Positions 43,701-51,880 of a DNA stretch of 55,659 bases are shown piece after piece. Below the pieces are notes generated by a model. That model did not search any database and was not told the origin of the DNA. It saw nothing but the letters and a program-made list of their open reading frames with translations. The stretch comes from an uncultured Clostridia bacterium. Its GTDB lineage: Bacteria > Bacillota > Clostridia > Christensenellales > Borkfalkiaceae. Both the position numbers and the translations under genes were made by a program. Numbering within the stretch: position 1 is the stretch's first letter; every line of letters begins with the position of its first letter. Location of the stretch: positions 1-55,659 of the forward strand of contig CAKQQY010000010.1 in assembly GCA_934271245.1 (NCBI GenBank). The letters are read 5' to 3'.

Positions 43701-44026
43701 ATCGTGATAACCTGTAAAAGCATAGCCGTAAACAGGAAAAACAAAGAAACGAGCGCGACGACCGACTTTCTGATTTTAAGTTTTTTGCCGATAAGCATCA
43801 ACACGCCGACGAAAGCCAGCAATCCGAATACCAGATAAGCAAAATAGCCGAAACAACCGAAAAGGAAGGAATTTAAAATCTGACCGGGAACGGAAAATAT
43901 TTTATCTCTCGAGATAAGACAAACGACGGACAACGTGGAAAAAAGCGTCAGAACAACGCCTAACGTTTCTTTCGTAAAAACTCTTCTGTCCGAATTCGAA
44001 TTGCCGTTTCTGCCAAAACTATTCAA
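40772..44026 (-). CDS. ftsK: DNA translocase FtsK/SpoIIIE
   Basis: 1084 residues from a TTG start at 44026 with GAGGTGG 4 bases upstream. Four or five membrane helices fill about 20-185. A very long, acidic and repetitive linker (about 190-600) follows, and then the motor: GATGSGKSVCLN (Walker A), RIVIIIDELADLM (Walker B) and the gamma DNA-reading domain at the C-terminus (AISQIQRHFQIGYARAGGII). The protein pumps chromosomal DNA through the division or sporulation septum. The linker contains a 9-residue tandem repeat, described separately. It begins an operon with its own promoter. Confidence 0.96.
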   Translation of the reverse strand: MNSFGRNGNSNSDRRVFTKETLGVVLTLFSTLSVVCLISRDKIFSVPGQILNSFLFGCFGYFAYLVFGLLAFVGVLMLIGKKLKIRKSVVALVSLFFLFTAMLLQVITMKGDASLSYGEYISKAYLMAEESGVTSCSAGGFFTALLTYLPQKLFTEVGCYVVFSVLIALSAYALISRLVKKKAEKPHETDKFKGSFVEEAEEIANENNAATEETVREVPVTANKPQKAGARLFVNEAAPFEFKSKREIKNEEKESLKNKILGNKQTSSSDSSYMAMYGEEIRSKMNYIKTPPSIDVGRILNDNNNSNGGSYGNVTISGVIKRETYGKKEETKPEIPYTVKDGNAPETEAEEVKQRSEEFSEKYVNEENFMGNRNVSAKPENNVAENTAVKETPVEQKSDNGGLSKPETEVGRFSAEHERGRFSSAEPETSRFSPERETGKFSQDGETGRFSQNGETGRFSADNEQSRFTPESETKEEESETNEFERRFSSRITENNSEKEDEPTISPVQSRRAREILFDNENKEENNGEERAFISRAEKDGNDSLGGFRDTSLYRRGRNLEENVPEVTEEPTDEAPSEELLAEEDIPINREYFRPPLDLLVQHNVGVERPKENHEERMEIIQRTLEEFKINAIPQSYVQGPSITRYEIMMPAGISVKRVLAYDDDLKMRLAAKDGVRIEAPIPGKNLVGIEVANQVKVTVGLREVLEGIKPESFKENSLMFAIGKNLVGESIADNLAKGPHYLVAGATGSGKSVCLNVMIISLIMRYSPEEMRLILVDPKRVEFRSYEHLPHLMTDEIITEPKAVLAMLTWAYEEMERRYKVFESSPGFVVDIEGYNKNVASDTVAKMPRIVIIIDELADLMESCKRELESKIRLLAQKARSAGIHLVLATQRPSVDIITGTIKANLPSRIAFKVMNFNDSQTILGEQGAEKLLGNGDMLYKNSVMPGYERYQGAFISTREVNAIVSYIKEHNKAYFDKGFTDYMNNALRPKTDETAVADNGGDNTENSANNALFIQALDLAVNSGTIAISQIQRHFQIGYARAGGIIDKMEKMGYVSVSEGSKARKVLLTREEFEARYGNANE
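42606..42800 (-). repeat. 9-residue tandem repeat in the FtsK linker
   Basis: Seven tandem copies of a 27-bp unit encoding R/K-F-S/T-x-x-x-E-x-G/S, for example KFSQDGETG then RFSQNGETG. Two adjacent copies are nearly identical at DNA level, suggesting recent slippage. One copy has 10 residues. Confidence 0.8.
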
Positions 44027-44055
44027 AACTCCACCTCATACAATTAATCATTATA

Positions 44056-44084
44056 ATTATAACAAAAAATTTGTTTATTTACAA
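44056..44084 (-). promoter_or_regulatory. promoter for the ftsK operon
   Basis: On the minus strand TTGTAA (44079-44084), a 17-base spacer and TATAAT (44056-44061), about 30 bases before the TTG start at 44026, in a very AT-rich stretch. Confidence 0.75.
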
Positions 44085-44231
44085 TTCAATTTATAAAATA
44101 TTTTTAAAATATAAAATATATTTTTGCGCCCGAAAAACAACCGCCGAAAAGCGCCGTAATTATAGCAGGATTTCTTCTATCCGAAGATTTTTAATTCCCC
44201 GCTTTAAGCGGCGAATTCTCGTTAAAGACCA

Positions 44232-44263
44232 CAAAAAAACAAGGCCGCAAAAAGCGACCTTGT
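44232..44263 (-). terminator. intrinsic terminator of gap
   Basis: On the minus strand the stem ACAAGGTCGC / GCGGCCTTGT (one mismatch), a 5-T loop and a following run of seven Ts, 22 bases past the gap stop. Confidence 0.88.
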
Positions 44264-44284
44264 TTATTCTATCGAAATAAAAAC

Positions 44285-45349
44285 TTATTTGATTTCGGAG
44301 AAGTATTTGATAGTTCTTACCATCTGGCTGGTATAAGAGTTTTCGTTGTCATACCAGGAAACTACCTGTACCTGATAGGTATCGTCGTCGATTTTAGCAA
44401 CCATGGTCTGGGTAGCGTCGAACAAAGAACCGTATCTCATACCTACTACGTCGGAAGAAACGATTTCGTCGGTGTTGTAGCCGAAAGATTCGTTGGAAGC
44501 AGCCTTCATTGCTTCGTTGATGCCTTCTTTCGTAACGTCTTTACCCTTTACTACTGCAACCAGAATGGTGGTAGAACCGGTAGCGGTAGGAACACGTTGA
44601 GCGGAACCGATGAGTTTGCCGTTGAGTTCGGGGATAACAAGACCGATTGCTTTAGCAGCGCCGGTGCTGTTAGGAACGATGTTCATAGCGCCTGCTCTGG
44701 AACGACGGAGATCGCCCTTTCTCTGGGGTCCGTCAAGAATCATCTGGTCGCCGGTGTAAGCGTGAACGGTGGTCATGATACCCGATTGAATGGGAGCGTA
44801 ATCGTTGAGCGCTTTAGCCATAGGAGCAAGACAGTTGGTCGTGCAGGAAGCAGCGGAGATGATATGATCGTCTTTGGTTAAAGATTTGTGGTTAACGTTG
44901 TAAACGATGGTGGGAAGGTCGTTGCCCGCGGGAGCGGAAATAACGACGTTCTTAGCGCCTGCGTCGATATGAGCCTGCGCTTTAGCTTTGGAAGTATAGA
45001 AGCCGGTGCATTCCAAAACAACGTCTACGTCGAGCGCTTTCCAAGGAAGATCCTGAGCCTTGGGGCAAGCGTAAATGGTGATTTCCTTGCCGTCAACGGT
45101 GATAGAACCGGGAACGACAACGGTCTTTCCGTCTTCGCCGAGAACGGAATCCTTATAAGTAACGGTGTGACCCTGAGCAACGTAGTTACCCTGCATTGTG
45201 TCGTATTTCAAAAGATGAGCGAGCATTTTGGGGCTGGTCAAGTCGTTGATAGCGACTACTTCGTAACCTTCCGCGCCGAACATCTGTCTGAAAGCAAGAC
45301 GACCGATACGTCCGAAACCGTTAATTGCAACTTTTGTTACTTTTGACAT
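44285..45349 (-). CDS. gap: glyceraldehyde-3-phosphate dehydrogenase
   Basis: 354 residues from ATG 45349, which has GGAGG 8 bases upstream. The frame opens 5 codons earlier with a TTG that lies in the ribosome binding site. The NAD-binding start is VAINGFGRIGRLAFRQ, the active-site cysteine is in SAASCTTNC, and SWYDNENSYTSQMV is the usual C-terminal segment. It is a glycolytic enzyme oxidising glyceraldehyde-3-phosphate. It is a single-gene unit with a near-consensus promoter and a strong terminator, fitting high expression. Confidence 0.98.
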   Translation of the reverse strand: MSKVTKVAINGFGRIGRLAFRQMFGAEGYEVVAINDLTSPKMLAHLLKYDTMQGNYVAQGHTVTYKDSVLGEDGKTVVVPGSITVDGKEITIYACPKAQDLPWKALDVDVVLECTGFYTSKAKAQAHIDAGAKNVVISAPAGNDLPTIVYNVNHKSLTKDDHIISAASCTTNCLAPMAKALNDYAPIQSGIMTTVHAYTGDQMILDGPQRKGDLRRSRAGAMNIVPNSTGAAKAIGLVIPELNGKLIGSAQRVPTATGSTTILVAVVKGKDVTKEGINEAMKAASNESFGYNTDEIVSSDVVGMRYGSLFDATQTMVAKIDDDTYQVQVVSWYDNENSYTSQMVRTIKYFSEIK

Positions 45350-45393
45350 TGTTATGTCCTCCAAAAATTTGTTTTTTATTTTTATCGTCTTTT

Positions 45394-45422
45394 ATTATAG
45401 TCTTTATAAAAAGTCAAGTCAA
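45394..45422 (-). promoter_or_regulatory. promoter for gap
   Basis: On the minus strand TTGACT (45417-45422), a 17-base spacer and TATAAT (45394-45399), leaving a leader of roughly 38 bases to ATG 45349. Confidence 0.85.
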
Positions 45423-45674
45423 TTATTTTTTTGATTTTTTTTAAAGTTGCCCCTTTCTTTTGCAAAAATCGCCGAAAATTAACGTTTTAAAAAGAAAAAC
45501 GACCCGTAAAGGGTCTTTTTTAAAATAAACTCGCGCAACCGACGATTTACTTTTACGAAAATAAAAAAACGCATTGCAGGGCAAAACGACGTACCGTAAA
45601 GAAATATAACTTGCGGACAGACGAAAACGACTCGTTGTCCGTCAAAAACCTCTCAATGCCCGAAAAACGTAATG

Positions 45675-45705
45675 GCGGCGTTGCGATGAAAAATCGCAAC
45701 GCCGC
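45675..45705 (-). terminator. perfect 13-bp hairpin after the sugar kinase gene
   Basis: GCGGCGTTGCGAT / ATCGCAACGCCGC with a 5-base loop, starting 15 bases past the stop. The U-tract is weak (CATTACGTTTTTC), so efficiency is uncertain; the second hairpin at 45501 may complete termination. Confidence 0.65.
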
Positions 45706-45719
45706 GGAAAACTTCTCGT

Positions 45720-46646
45720 TTATTTTATTTCTTCCACCGATATTTTTTTATAAATTTCGTCGTATTTGTCTTTATAGAAAAGGTTTGTTCCGCTGGTGGT
45801 TATTGCGGCGGTACCCGCGGCGACGGCGCAGCGCAGAATTTCTTCGGCGTCCGCGCCTTTCATAATCTGAACGGCGGCAGAGGCGACCATGCTGTCCCCC
45901 GCGCCGACGGTGGAATTTATCGCCACGTTAGCGCTCTTGCAGTAGTAACTTCTGCTTCCGTCGGTGAAAATCGCGCCTTCCGACCCTAACGAACACAACA
46001 CGTTCTGCGCGCCGTGGTCGATAAGCGTTCTGCAAGCGGAAATAACGTCTTTATGGCTATGTAAAATGCTGTTTACGTAATCTTCCAACTCGATTATGTT
46101 GGGTTTAACGAGATACACGCCCGTTTTTAGCGCTTCAACAAGGTTATCTTTCCCCGTATCCACGATTTTTTTCACGTTTTCAGGGATAACGCTTAAAACC
46201 TCTCTGTAAAAAGAATGTTCCACACCCAAAGGAAGGCTTCCGCTCATAACCGCGATGTCGCACTGTTTAGAAAGGTTTTTAACGCTTTCGATAAGTTCGA
46301 TTTGCTTTTCTCTGCCGACCTTTTCGCCCCTGTCGTTTATCTCGGTGAGCATTGCTTTTTTGTCTATGATTTTATAGTTCGTTCTCGCTTTTCCTTCGCA
46401 GTAAACGAAATCGTGCTTAACGCGTTCTTTCGTCAGGGCGTACTCGAACACCTTGGCGTGTTCGTTGAACATAAACCCCGTGGCGATACATTCTTCGCCG
46501 AGTCTTGCGACCCCTTTCGCCACGTTAAGCGCTTTACCCGAATACGTTTCAGTCTTGCTGTTTACTCTGTTAAGTTGCCCCACGTTAAGACTGTCGAGTT
46601 CCACCGTGCAATCTATACTCGGATTCGGGCATATCGTTAAAATCAT
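45720..46646 (-). CDS. PfkB-family sugar kinase, probably 1-phosphofructokinase
   Basis: 308 residues. It begins ILTICPNPSIDCTVELD and has the G-K-A-L-N-V-A segment of the 1-phosphofructokinase/tagatose-6-phosphate kinase branch. The catalytic PfkB signature is TVGAGDSMVAS near residue 250. AAG-GAGC precedes the ATG. It would phosphorylate fructose-1-phosphate to fructose-1,6-bisphosphate, or tagatose-6-phosphate to the bisphosphate. There is no fructose phosphotransferase gene or FruR regulator next to it, so the substrate is uncertain. It lies 90 bases after the EF-G paralogue, with a hairpin in between. Confidence 0.85.
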   Translation of the reverse strand: MILTICPNPSIDCTVELDSLNVGQLNRVNSKTETYSGKALNVAKGVARLGEECIATGFMFNEHAKVFEYALTKERVKHDFVYCEGKARTNYKIIDKKAMLTEINDRGEKVGREKQIELIESVKNLSKQCDIAVMSGSLPLGVEHSFYREVLSVIPENVKKIVDTGKDNLVEALKTGVYLVKPNIIELEDYVNSILHSHKDVISACRTLIDHGAQNVLCSLGSEGAIFTDGSRSYYCKSANVAINSTVGAGDSMVASAAVQIMKGADAEEILRCAVAAGTAAITTSGTNLFYKDKYDEIYKKISVEEIK

Positions 46647-46678
46647 CGTTGCTCCTTATAAACGCTCTCTGACGCTTA

Positions 46679-46709
46679 ATTTTCCGCCCGTTTACCACGG
46701 ACGGAAAAT
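46679..46709 (-). terminator. hairpin between the EF-G paralogue and the sugar kinase gene
   Basis: Imperfect palindrome with 13-position arms (one mismatch) around a 5-base centre; the arms begin ATTTTCCG. An outer CTCTC / GAGAG pair could extend it. It has no proper T-run on the minus strand, so it may be a weak terminator, an operator or a leader structure of the kinase gene. Confidence 0.4.
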
Positions 46710-46735
46710 CAAACCGAGAGTTTTAATTATTTATT

Positions 46736-48802
46736 TTATTGTTTTTTAGCGTCCGCTATTATTTTTTCCTGAGCGGTGAAAGGCACTTCTTCGTACCTTA
46801 TAAACTCTGCGCGGAATCTTCCGCGTCCCTGCGTCATGCTCCGTAAATCGGTAGCGTATTTAAGCATTTCGGAAAGCGGCGCTTCCGCGGAAACCACTTG
46901 CAGAGAACCGTTGGATTCCATTCCCAAAATTCTACCGCGGCGTTTATTCATATCCCCTAAAATATCGCCCATAAAGTTATCGGGAACGACTATTTTATAC
47001 GAATATATAGGTTCTAAAATTACCGGTTTCGCGCGTCTTATCGCGTCGTCGTAGGCGAGTTTTGCAGCCGACACGAAAGCGACTTCTTTACTGTCTACGG
47101 GGTGATATTTACCGTCAAACAACGTGCATTTAAGGTTTACCATCGGGTATCCTGCGAGAACGCCTTTGGTTATCGCTTCTCTTAACCCTTTTTCGACCGC
47201 CGGTATAAATTGTTTCGGAACGGCTCCTCCGACTACCGCGTCCACGAATTCGAACTTGCCGTCTTCCGCGCCCGGTTCGAACTTGATGTTGACTACGCCG
47301 TATTGTCCTGCGCCGCCCGTTTGTTTTTTATGTTTGCCTTCCGCTTCTGCAACGGAAGTTATCGTTTCTCTGAAAGCGATTTTCGGGTCGGAAAGCGCCG
47401 CTTCGCAACCGAATTTTGCTTTTAATTTCTTGCACAGAACGTCGAGTTGAGTGTCGCCTAATCCCCTGATGACTGTTTCGCCCGTTTCCTGGTCTTTCTC
47501 GACCTTAAACGTAAGGTCTTCTTCGGCAAGTCTTGAAAGCCCCTGGAATACTTTGTCTTCCTCGCCGCTCTTCGCCGCGCGTATCGCCATGGTGAGAACG
47601 GGTTGAGGGAAAGGAATCGCGTCGAACCTAATGTTAAACGACTCGTCGCAAAGAGTATCGCCGGTGTTGGTTTTGTTGAGTTTGTTCACCGCGCCTATAT
47701 CGCCCGCGCCGAGTTCCGTAACGGCTTCCTGTTTTTTACCTTTCATTATATAGATAGAATTTATTCTTTCTTTTTCGCCGGTTACGGTGTTTAATACCGT
47801 CATGCCGCTTTTAAGCGTTCCGGTGAAAATTCTTATCATATTGAGTTTGCCTACGAACGGGTCGGCAACGGTTTTAAACACCTGCGCGGAGAAAGGTTTA
47901 TTTTCGTCGCAGGTAACGCCGATATATCCGCCGTCGGAAAGTCTGGTCGCCATAACGGGTTTTCTTTCCTGCGGGTTGGGAAGAATATCCACTATTTCGT
48001 TCATAAGGTTAATAACGCCCATGTTCGAAAGAGCGGAACCGCCCATAACGGGAACGGTATCGCCTGCGAACAACCCTTTTTTAACGCCGATTATAATATC
48101 GTCGTTCGGCAAAGTACCGTTGTTCAGGTATTCGTCGAGCAGTCTTTCGTCCGATTCCGCGGCGGCTTCGATAAGCCCGTCTTTAACCGCTTCGAGTTCG
48201 GCTTTCATGTTTTCGGGAACGGAAGTTTCTACCCTTCCGCCCGGGGTAAATTCATACGCTTTACCGGAAATTACGCTGACGTACCCTTTCATTTTGTTGT
48301 CGCGTATAATCGGCATGTGCATCGTAGCGACTTTTTTGCCGTATTTTTCTCTGAAAGCGTTCGTCGTACCGACGTAATCGGAATTTTCTTTATCTATACC
48401 GTTGATGAAAATAATCAACGGAACGTGATTTTTTATGCAATAATCCATTGCTTTTTCCGCGCCTACGGAAACCTGACCGGACGCGTCCGCGACTAATATC
48501 GCGGAACCTACCGCTCTCATCGCTTCTTCGAATTCGCCTTCGAAATCGAAAAATCCGGGAACGTCTACGATATTTATTTTAACGTCCTTCCAGAAAGTAT
48601 ACGCGCAAGCGAGCGAAATGGAAATTTTACGGGAAGTTTCTTCCGCGTCGTAATCCATAACGGTATTTTTTTCGGAAATTTTACCTAATCTGTCGGTACT
48701 TTTCCCGTTAAAAAGCATGGCTTCGGCAAGAGAAGTTTTACCTTCTCCACTGTGCCCGATAATAGCAACGTTTCTGATTTTTTCTGCGCTGATTCTGTCC
48801 AT
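46736..48802 (-). CDS. elongation factor G-like translational GTPase (EF-G paralogue)
   Basis: 688 residues with all five EF-G domains. The G1 loop is GHSGEGKT, not the AHIDAGKT of canonical EF-G. G3 is DVPG and G4 is NGIDKE, not NKxD. Domain IV (TGGAGQYGVVNIKFEP) and domain V (ILGDMNKRRGRILGME) are complete. These features match the second EF-G class found beside canonical EF-G in many bacteria; its role is poorly defined and may include slow or stress-specific translocation. Canonical fusA should be elsewhere, beside the ribosomal genes. Start at 48802 with GGGGG 9 bases upstream. Confidence 0.88.
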   Translation of the reverse strand: MDRISAEKIRNVAIIGHSGEGKTSLAEAMLFNGKSTDRLGKISEKNTVMDYDAEETSRKISISLACAYTFWKDVKINIVDVPGFFDFEGEFEEAMRAVGSAILVADASGQVSVGAEKAMDYCIKNHVPLIIFINGIDKENSDYVGTTNAFREKYGKKVATMHMPIIRDNKMKGYVSVISGKAYEFTPGGRVETSVPENMKAELEAVKDGLIEAAAESDERLLDEYLNNGTLPNDDIIIGVKKGLFAGDTVPVMGGSALSNMGVINLMNEIVDILPNPQERKPVMATRLSDGGYIGVTCDENKPFSAQVFKTVADPFVGKLNMIRIFTGTLKSGMTVLNTVTGEKERINSIYIMKGKKQEAVTELGAGDIGAVNKLNKTNTGDTLCDESFNIRFDAIPFPQPVLTMAIRAAKSGEEDKVFQGLSRLAEEDLTFKVEKDQETGETVIRGLGDTQLDVLCKKLKAKFGCEAALSDPKIAFRETITSVAEAEGKHKKQTGGAGQYGVVNIKFEPGAEDGKFEFVDAVVGGAVPKQFIPAVEKGLREAITKGVLAGYPMVNLKCTLFDGKYHPVDSKEVAFVSAAKLAYDDAIRRAKPVILEPIYSYKIVVPDNFMGDILGDMNKRRGRILGMESNGSLQVVSAEAPLSEMLKYATDLRSMTQGRGRFRAEFIRYEEVPFTAQEKIIADAKKQ

Positions 48803-48855
48803 TTTTATAATCCCCCTTATTAAACAAATCGGCTACCCGTCTACGGGATGGTTCT

Positions 48856-48884
48856 ATTATATTACATAAACGTTCCCATTTCAA
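48856..48884 (-). promoter_or_regulatory. promoter for the EF-G paralogue
   Basis: On the minus strand TTGAAA (48879-48884), a 17-base spacer and TATAAT (48856-48861). The leader includes a small CCCGT / ACGGG hairpin. Confidence 0.8.
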
Positions 48885-48967
48885 GGGGGTATTTAAAAAT
48901 TTTGTAAAAACCGCCGCCGCCCCGAAAACCTTATTACGTCGATTTATATATGCGCATACGTATAACT

Positions 48968-49330
48968 TCAGTAATCGTTTAAGTCGATATTTATGCAGTC
49001 CGACGGCGGTTTAGGAGGTTTATCGTTGCAACACGGATTGTTTTTCGCGCCGTATTTGGTTAAAGTAACGCTTTCGGCGCAAAGTTCGCCGCATTTTAAG
49101 TCGACTAAAATAACGTCGTTTCCGATTTTTATTATTTTAGACTGACTGATATATATTTCCGTGCGGTTGAAAAATCTGGTTATACAGTTTAACTTTTTAC
49201 CGGGAACTATTATTCCCGTAAGCACGCCTTTGGGAAAATCCAGCGTCAGATCGGTAATGTTACCTAAACTTTTACCGTCGGCTACGTTTATGACTTCCCG
49301 TTTTTTAAGTTCTTTAAACGACAATTCCAT
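48968..49330 (-). CDS. YlmC/YmxH-family PRC-barrel protein (sporulation-associated)
   Basis: 120 residues from ATG 49330; the frame opens 16 codons earlier, but that part runs into the sigG terminator. The family start L-K-E-L-K-K-R-E-V-I-N-V-A-D-G-K-S-L-G (12-30) and LTLDFPKGVLTGIIVPG identify a PRC barrel of the YlmC/YmxH type, small proteins often linked to sporulation genes in Bacillota. The family core is about 80 residues; the last ~35, with CCNDKPPKPPSDC, are an unusual Cys/Pro-rich tail. There is no strong ribosome binding site. Its function is not established. Confidence 0.75.
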   Translation of the reverse strand: MELSFKELKKREVINVADGKSLGNITDLTLDFPKGVLTGIIVPGKKLNCITRFFNRTEIYISQSKIIKIGNDVILVDLKCGELCAESVTLTKYGAKNNPCCNDKPPKPPSDCINIDLNDY

Positions 49331-49376
49331 ATTAAACGATATGTTTTTACCGCCTTTTATATTCCGCCGCGACGCC

Positions 49377-49410
49377 AAAAAAAAAGGAAAGAATTTGCCT
49401 TTCCTTTTTT
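49377..49410 (-). terminator. intrinsic terminator of sigG
   Basis: GGAAAG / CTTTCC stem (49386-49404) with a 7-base loop, extended by A and T runs on both sides, so it may work in both directions. It lies 38 bases past the sigG stop. Confidence 0.75.
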
Positions 49411-49447
49411 TATTTTTAAGCGTTGCGTTTGGTTTGACAATTCGTCG

Positions 49448-50221
49448 CTAAACGGTAATGCCCGATTTGATTTCTTTAAGCGCGTTTTTTTCTAACCTCG
49501 AAACCTGCGCCTGACTTATACCCACTTCTTCGGAAATTTCCGTCTGCGTTTTGCCTTCGTAATATCTTAAATATAAAATTTTTCTTTCACGTTCTTTAAG
49601 CGAACTCATCGCCGAAGTCAGCGCGACGTTTTCCGTCCATAATTCGTCGGTGTTTCTGTCGTCGCCTATCTGGTCAACGAGAAGCAATTCGTCGCCGTTT
49701 TTATTGTAAACGGGTTCGTACAGCGAAACGGTATCGGATATGGCGTCGAGAGCGTAAGCGGCTTCGGATAAGGCAAGTCCGGTTTTTAACGCCACCTTTT
49801 CGACGGTAACGTCTTCTTCGCCGTTTCTTTCCATTTCTCCGCGCACTTTAAGAAGTTGATAAGCGGTATCCCTTATAGACCTTGCGACCCTTAAAGAGTT
49901 CCCGCCCTTTAAAAATCTTTTGACTTCGCCCATAATCATCGGCACCGCGTAAGTGGAAAACTTTACGCCGACGGACAAATCGAAGTTATCCACCGACTTT
50001 ATAAGCCCTATCATTCCCGCCTGAAACAAATCGTCGAAGTTTACCTTTTTCGCCCAGAACCTTTTTATAACCGAAAGTACCAGCCTGATGTTCGCCACGA
50101 TGAATTCTTCTCTCGCGGCAGTATCTCCGAGAGCGATTCTGCTTAAATAGATTTCCGCCTGACTTTCCGTTATTTTCGGAAGCGAAGACGTATCTACTCC
50201 GCAAATTTCTACTTTACCCAT
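49448..50221 (-). CDS. sigG: late forespore sigma factor SigG
   Basis: 257 residues, the forespore sigma factor active after engulfment. It begins KVEICGVDTSSLPKIT, shared by SigG proteins. Region 2 includes VNFDDLFQAGMIGLIKSVDNFD, region 3 VARSIRDTAYQLLKVR, and region 4 the helix-turn-helix EISEEVGISQAQVSRLEKNAL. ATG 50221 follows GGAGG by 5 bases. It lies 114 bases after sigE, as in B. subtilis. A sigma-F-type promoter is expected in that gap but none was convincing. Confidence 0.97.
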   Translation of the reverse strand: MGKVEICGVDTSSLPKITESQAEIYLSRIALGDTAAREEFIVANIRLVLSVIKRFWAKKVNFDDLFQAGMIGLIKSVDNFDLSVGVKFSTYAVPMIMGEVKRFLKGGNSLRVARSIRDTAYQLLKVRGEMERNGEEDVTVEKVALKTGLALSEAAYALDAISDTVSLYEPVYNKNGDELLLVDQIGDDRNTDELWTENVALTSAMSSLKERERKILYLRYYEGKTQTEISEEVGISQAQVSRLEKNALKEIKSGITV

Positions 50222-50335
50222 ATTACCTCCTATGTAAAAGCCGTAATCGCGACGATTTTTAAGCGAAAACTAAAAACGCCCGAATAAAGCCGCAGGTAAC
50301 GCAGTGTAAATCAAGTATGGGTAAATAAAAAATTT

Positions 50336-51037
50336 TTAAACCATTTTTGAAAATTCTTTTTTCAATCTCGAAATTATTTTCTTTTCGAGACGGGATATGT
50401 AACTTTGCGAAATGCCCATTTTATCGGCGACTTCTCTCTGGGTGAGTTCGTCTTCCCCCGTAAGGCCGTAACGCATTTCCATTATCTCTCTTTCTCGTTT
50501 GTTGAGTTTAACGAGCGCTTTTTGTAAAAGTTCCGTTTCCACTCCGCCCTCGATTTTTTTATAGACCACGTCGCTGTCGGTACCCATAACGTCGGAAAGA
50601 AGAAGTTCGTTGCCTTCCCAGTCGGTGTTTAACGGTTCGTCGAAAGACACTTCGCTCTTTATTTTAACGGACTTTCTTAAATGCATTAAAATTTCGTTTT
50701 CTATGCACCGCGAAGCGTAGGTGGCGAGTTTAATGTTTTTATCCGTATCGAAAGAATTTATCGCTTTGATAAGCCCTATCGTTCCCACGGAAACGAGATC
50801 GTCAAGGTCCATACCCGTGTTTTCGAATTTGCGCGCGATATAAACGACGAGCCGCAGATTGTGTTCTATAAGGTCGCTTCTTACCTTGTCGTCCGTTTTA
50901 AGTCGGGCAAGTTTTTCCGCTTCTTCTTCGGGCGTGTACGGAGAAGGCAATACTTCGCCGCCGCCGACGTATCTTAAAAGGTTCTCTTCGAGCGAAAACG
51001 CTTTAAGAAGTTTTTTCAACGCTTTCAACGCATTCAT
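50336..51037 (-). CDS. sigE: mother-cell sigma factor SigE (pro-protein)
   Basis: 233 residues. The short N-terminal segment (MNALKALKKLLKAF...) is consistent with the membrane-binding pro-sequence that SpoIIGA removes. Region 2 (DLDDLVSVGTIGLIKAINSF) and region 4 (LTQREVADKMGISQSYISRLEKKI) are intact. SigE directs early mother-cell genes, among them probably yqfC/yqfD in this window. The start overlaps spoIIGA by 35 bases, so the two are translationally linked. Confidence 0.97.
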   Translation of the reverse strand: MNALKALKKLLKAFSLEENLLRYVGGGEVLPSPYTPEEEAEKLARLKTDDKVRSDLIEHNLRLVVYIARKFENTGMDLDDLVSVGTIGLIKAINSFDTDKNIKLATYASRCIENEILMHLRKSVKIKSEVSFDEPLNTDWEGNELLLSDVMGTDSDVVYKKIEGGVETELLQKALVKLNKREREIMEMRYGLTGEDELTQREVADKMGISQSYISRLEKKIISRLKKEFSKMV

Positions 51038-51818
51038 TTTTCACCTCCGAAAGGGACGGGTGAAGAATAACGTCGTAACCTGTCCCGACGTCCTTCTTCG
51101 TTATCCCGAGCATCACGTTATTATATATATTCTCTTTGCCGTCATAAAATATCTTTATTTTATCCGTCTTTATCAAAAACATTTTTCCTTCGCCCGAAGC
51201 CGTATCGAAATAGTAAGTTTCTATTTTAACGTTAGGCGAAATAAAGTTTTCCCCTACGTCGCGGTTTGCGATTATCACGGGCAAGCCTTTATAATACAAA
51301 GCGTTGCCCGTATCTATAAGACCTTTAACTTTAAGCGTTTTGCCGCAGGCGATAATTTCCGCGTCCACGACGCTTCTTAACACGCTTCTTCTTTTATATA
51401 CGTTTTTCACCGTTTCCACGCAGACTTTAACGCAGATATACACGGGAAGAATTACCAAGCCTACGGATATTTCTTTCGAAAAAGGAATACCGAAAAGTTC
51501 GTATACCGCGGTAACGAATCCGCCGCTTATAAAGGTAAAAAGAAGAAAGACCGCCGTAACGAAAACGTATTCTTTAATATTTTTGTATTTCGCCGCGAAA
51601 AGAGTTAACCCGAAACCGACGATAATTTTTATTGCCGCGGTTAAAAGGGCGTTAAAGTTCAGCAGCGGAAAAATAAGCGCCGCCCCCGCCCCGAAAACAG
51701 AGCAAAGAAAAAGCCTGCCTTTACCATATCTTTTTCCGATAACCGTAAAGGCGGCTTTCAATAACAAATAATCTATTACCACGTTGTCGATAATAACGTA
51801 CTCGATATAAACTTCCAT
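51003..51818 (-). CDS. spoIIGA: sigma-E processing peptidase SpoIIGA
   Basis: 271 residues. About five membrane helices occupy the first 150 residues, then a cytoplasmic aspartic-protease domain with the catalytic motif GLIDTGNALY. It cleaves pro-SigE in response to a forespore signal. The adjacent and overlapping sigE supports the assignment. Start at 51818, shortly after the terminator of the hemW unit. A Spo0A-controlled promoter is expected but was not recognised. Confidence 0.93.
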   Translation of the reverse strand: MEVYIEYVIIDNVVIDYLLLKAAFTVIGKRYGKGRLFLCSVFGAGAALIFPLLNFNALLTAAIKIIVGFGLTLFAAKYKNIKEYVFVTAVFLLFTFISGGFVTAVYELFGIPFSKEISVGLVILPVYICVKVCVETVKNVYKRRSVLRSVVDAEIIACGKTLKVKGLIDTGNALYYKGLPVIIANRDVGENFISPNVKIETYYFDTASGEGKMFLIKTDKIKIFYDGKENIYNNVMLGITKKDVGTGYDVILHPSLSEVKNECVESVEKTS

Positions 51819-51880
51819 CGGCTGCCTTTTTTACATTTTAACAACCGATAAACGGAGAAAAAGTTCCGAGAAAAGAAAAT

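Larger units (their letters stand above)
45365..45719. other. intergenic region between the sugar kinase gene and gap
   Basis: 355 bases without a recognisable gene. It holds the gap promoter (listed) and a 15-base symmetric hairpin GACCC-GTAAA-GGGTC (45501-45515) flanked by A- and T-runs, so it could terminate in either direction. A perfect 13-bp hairpin by the kinase stop is listed separately. Nothing else was seen between 45516 and 45674. Confidence 0.6.

Noticed and set aside
50222..50335. Sigma-F/sigma-G promoter before sigG
   Set aside because: A CATACTT sequence is present but no matching -35 lies at the right spacing; not convincing.
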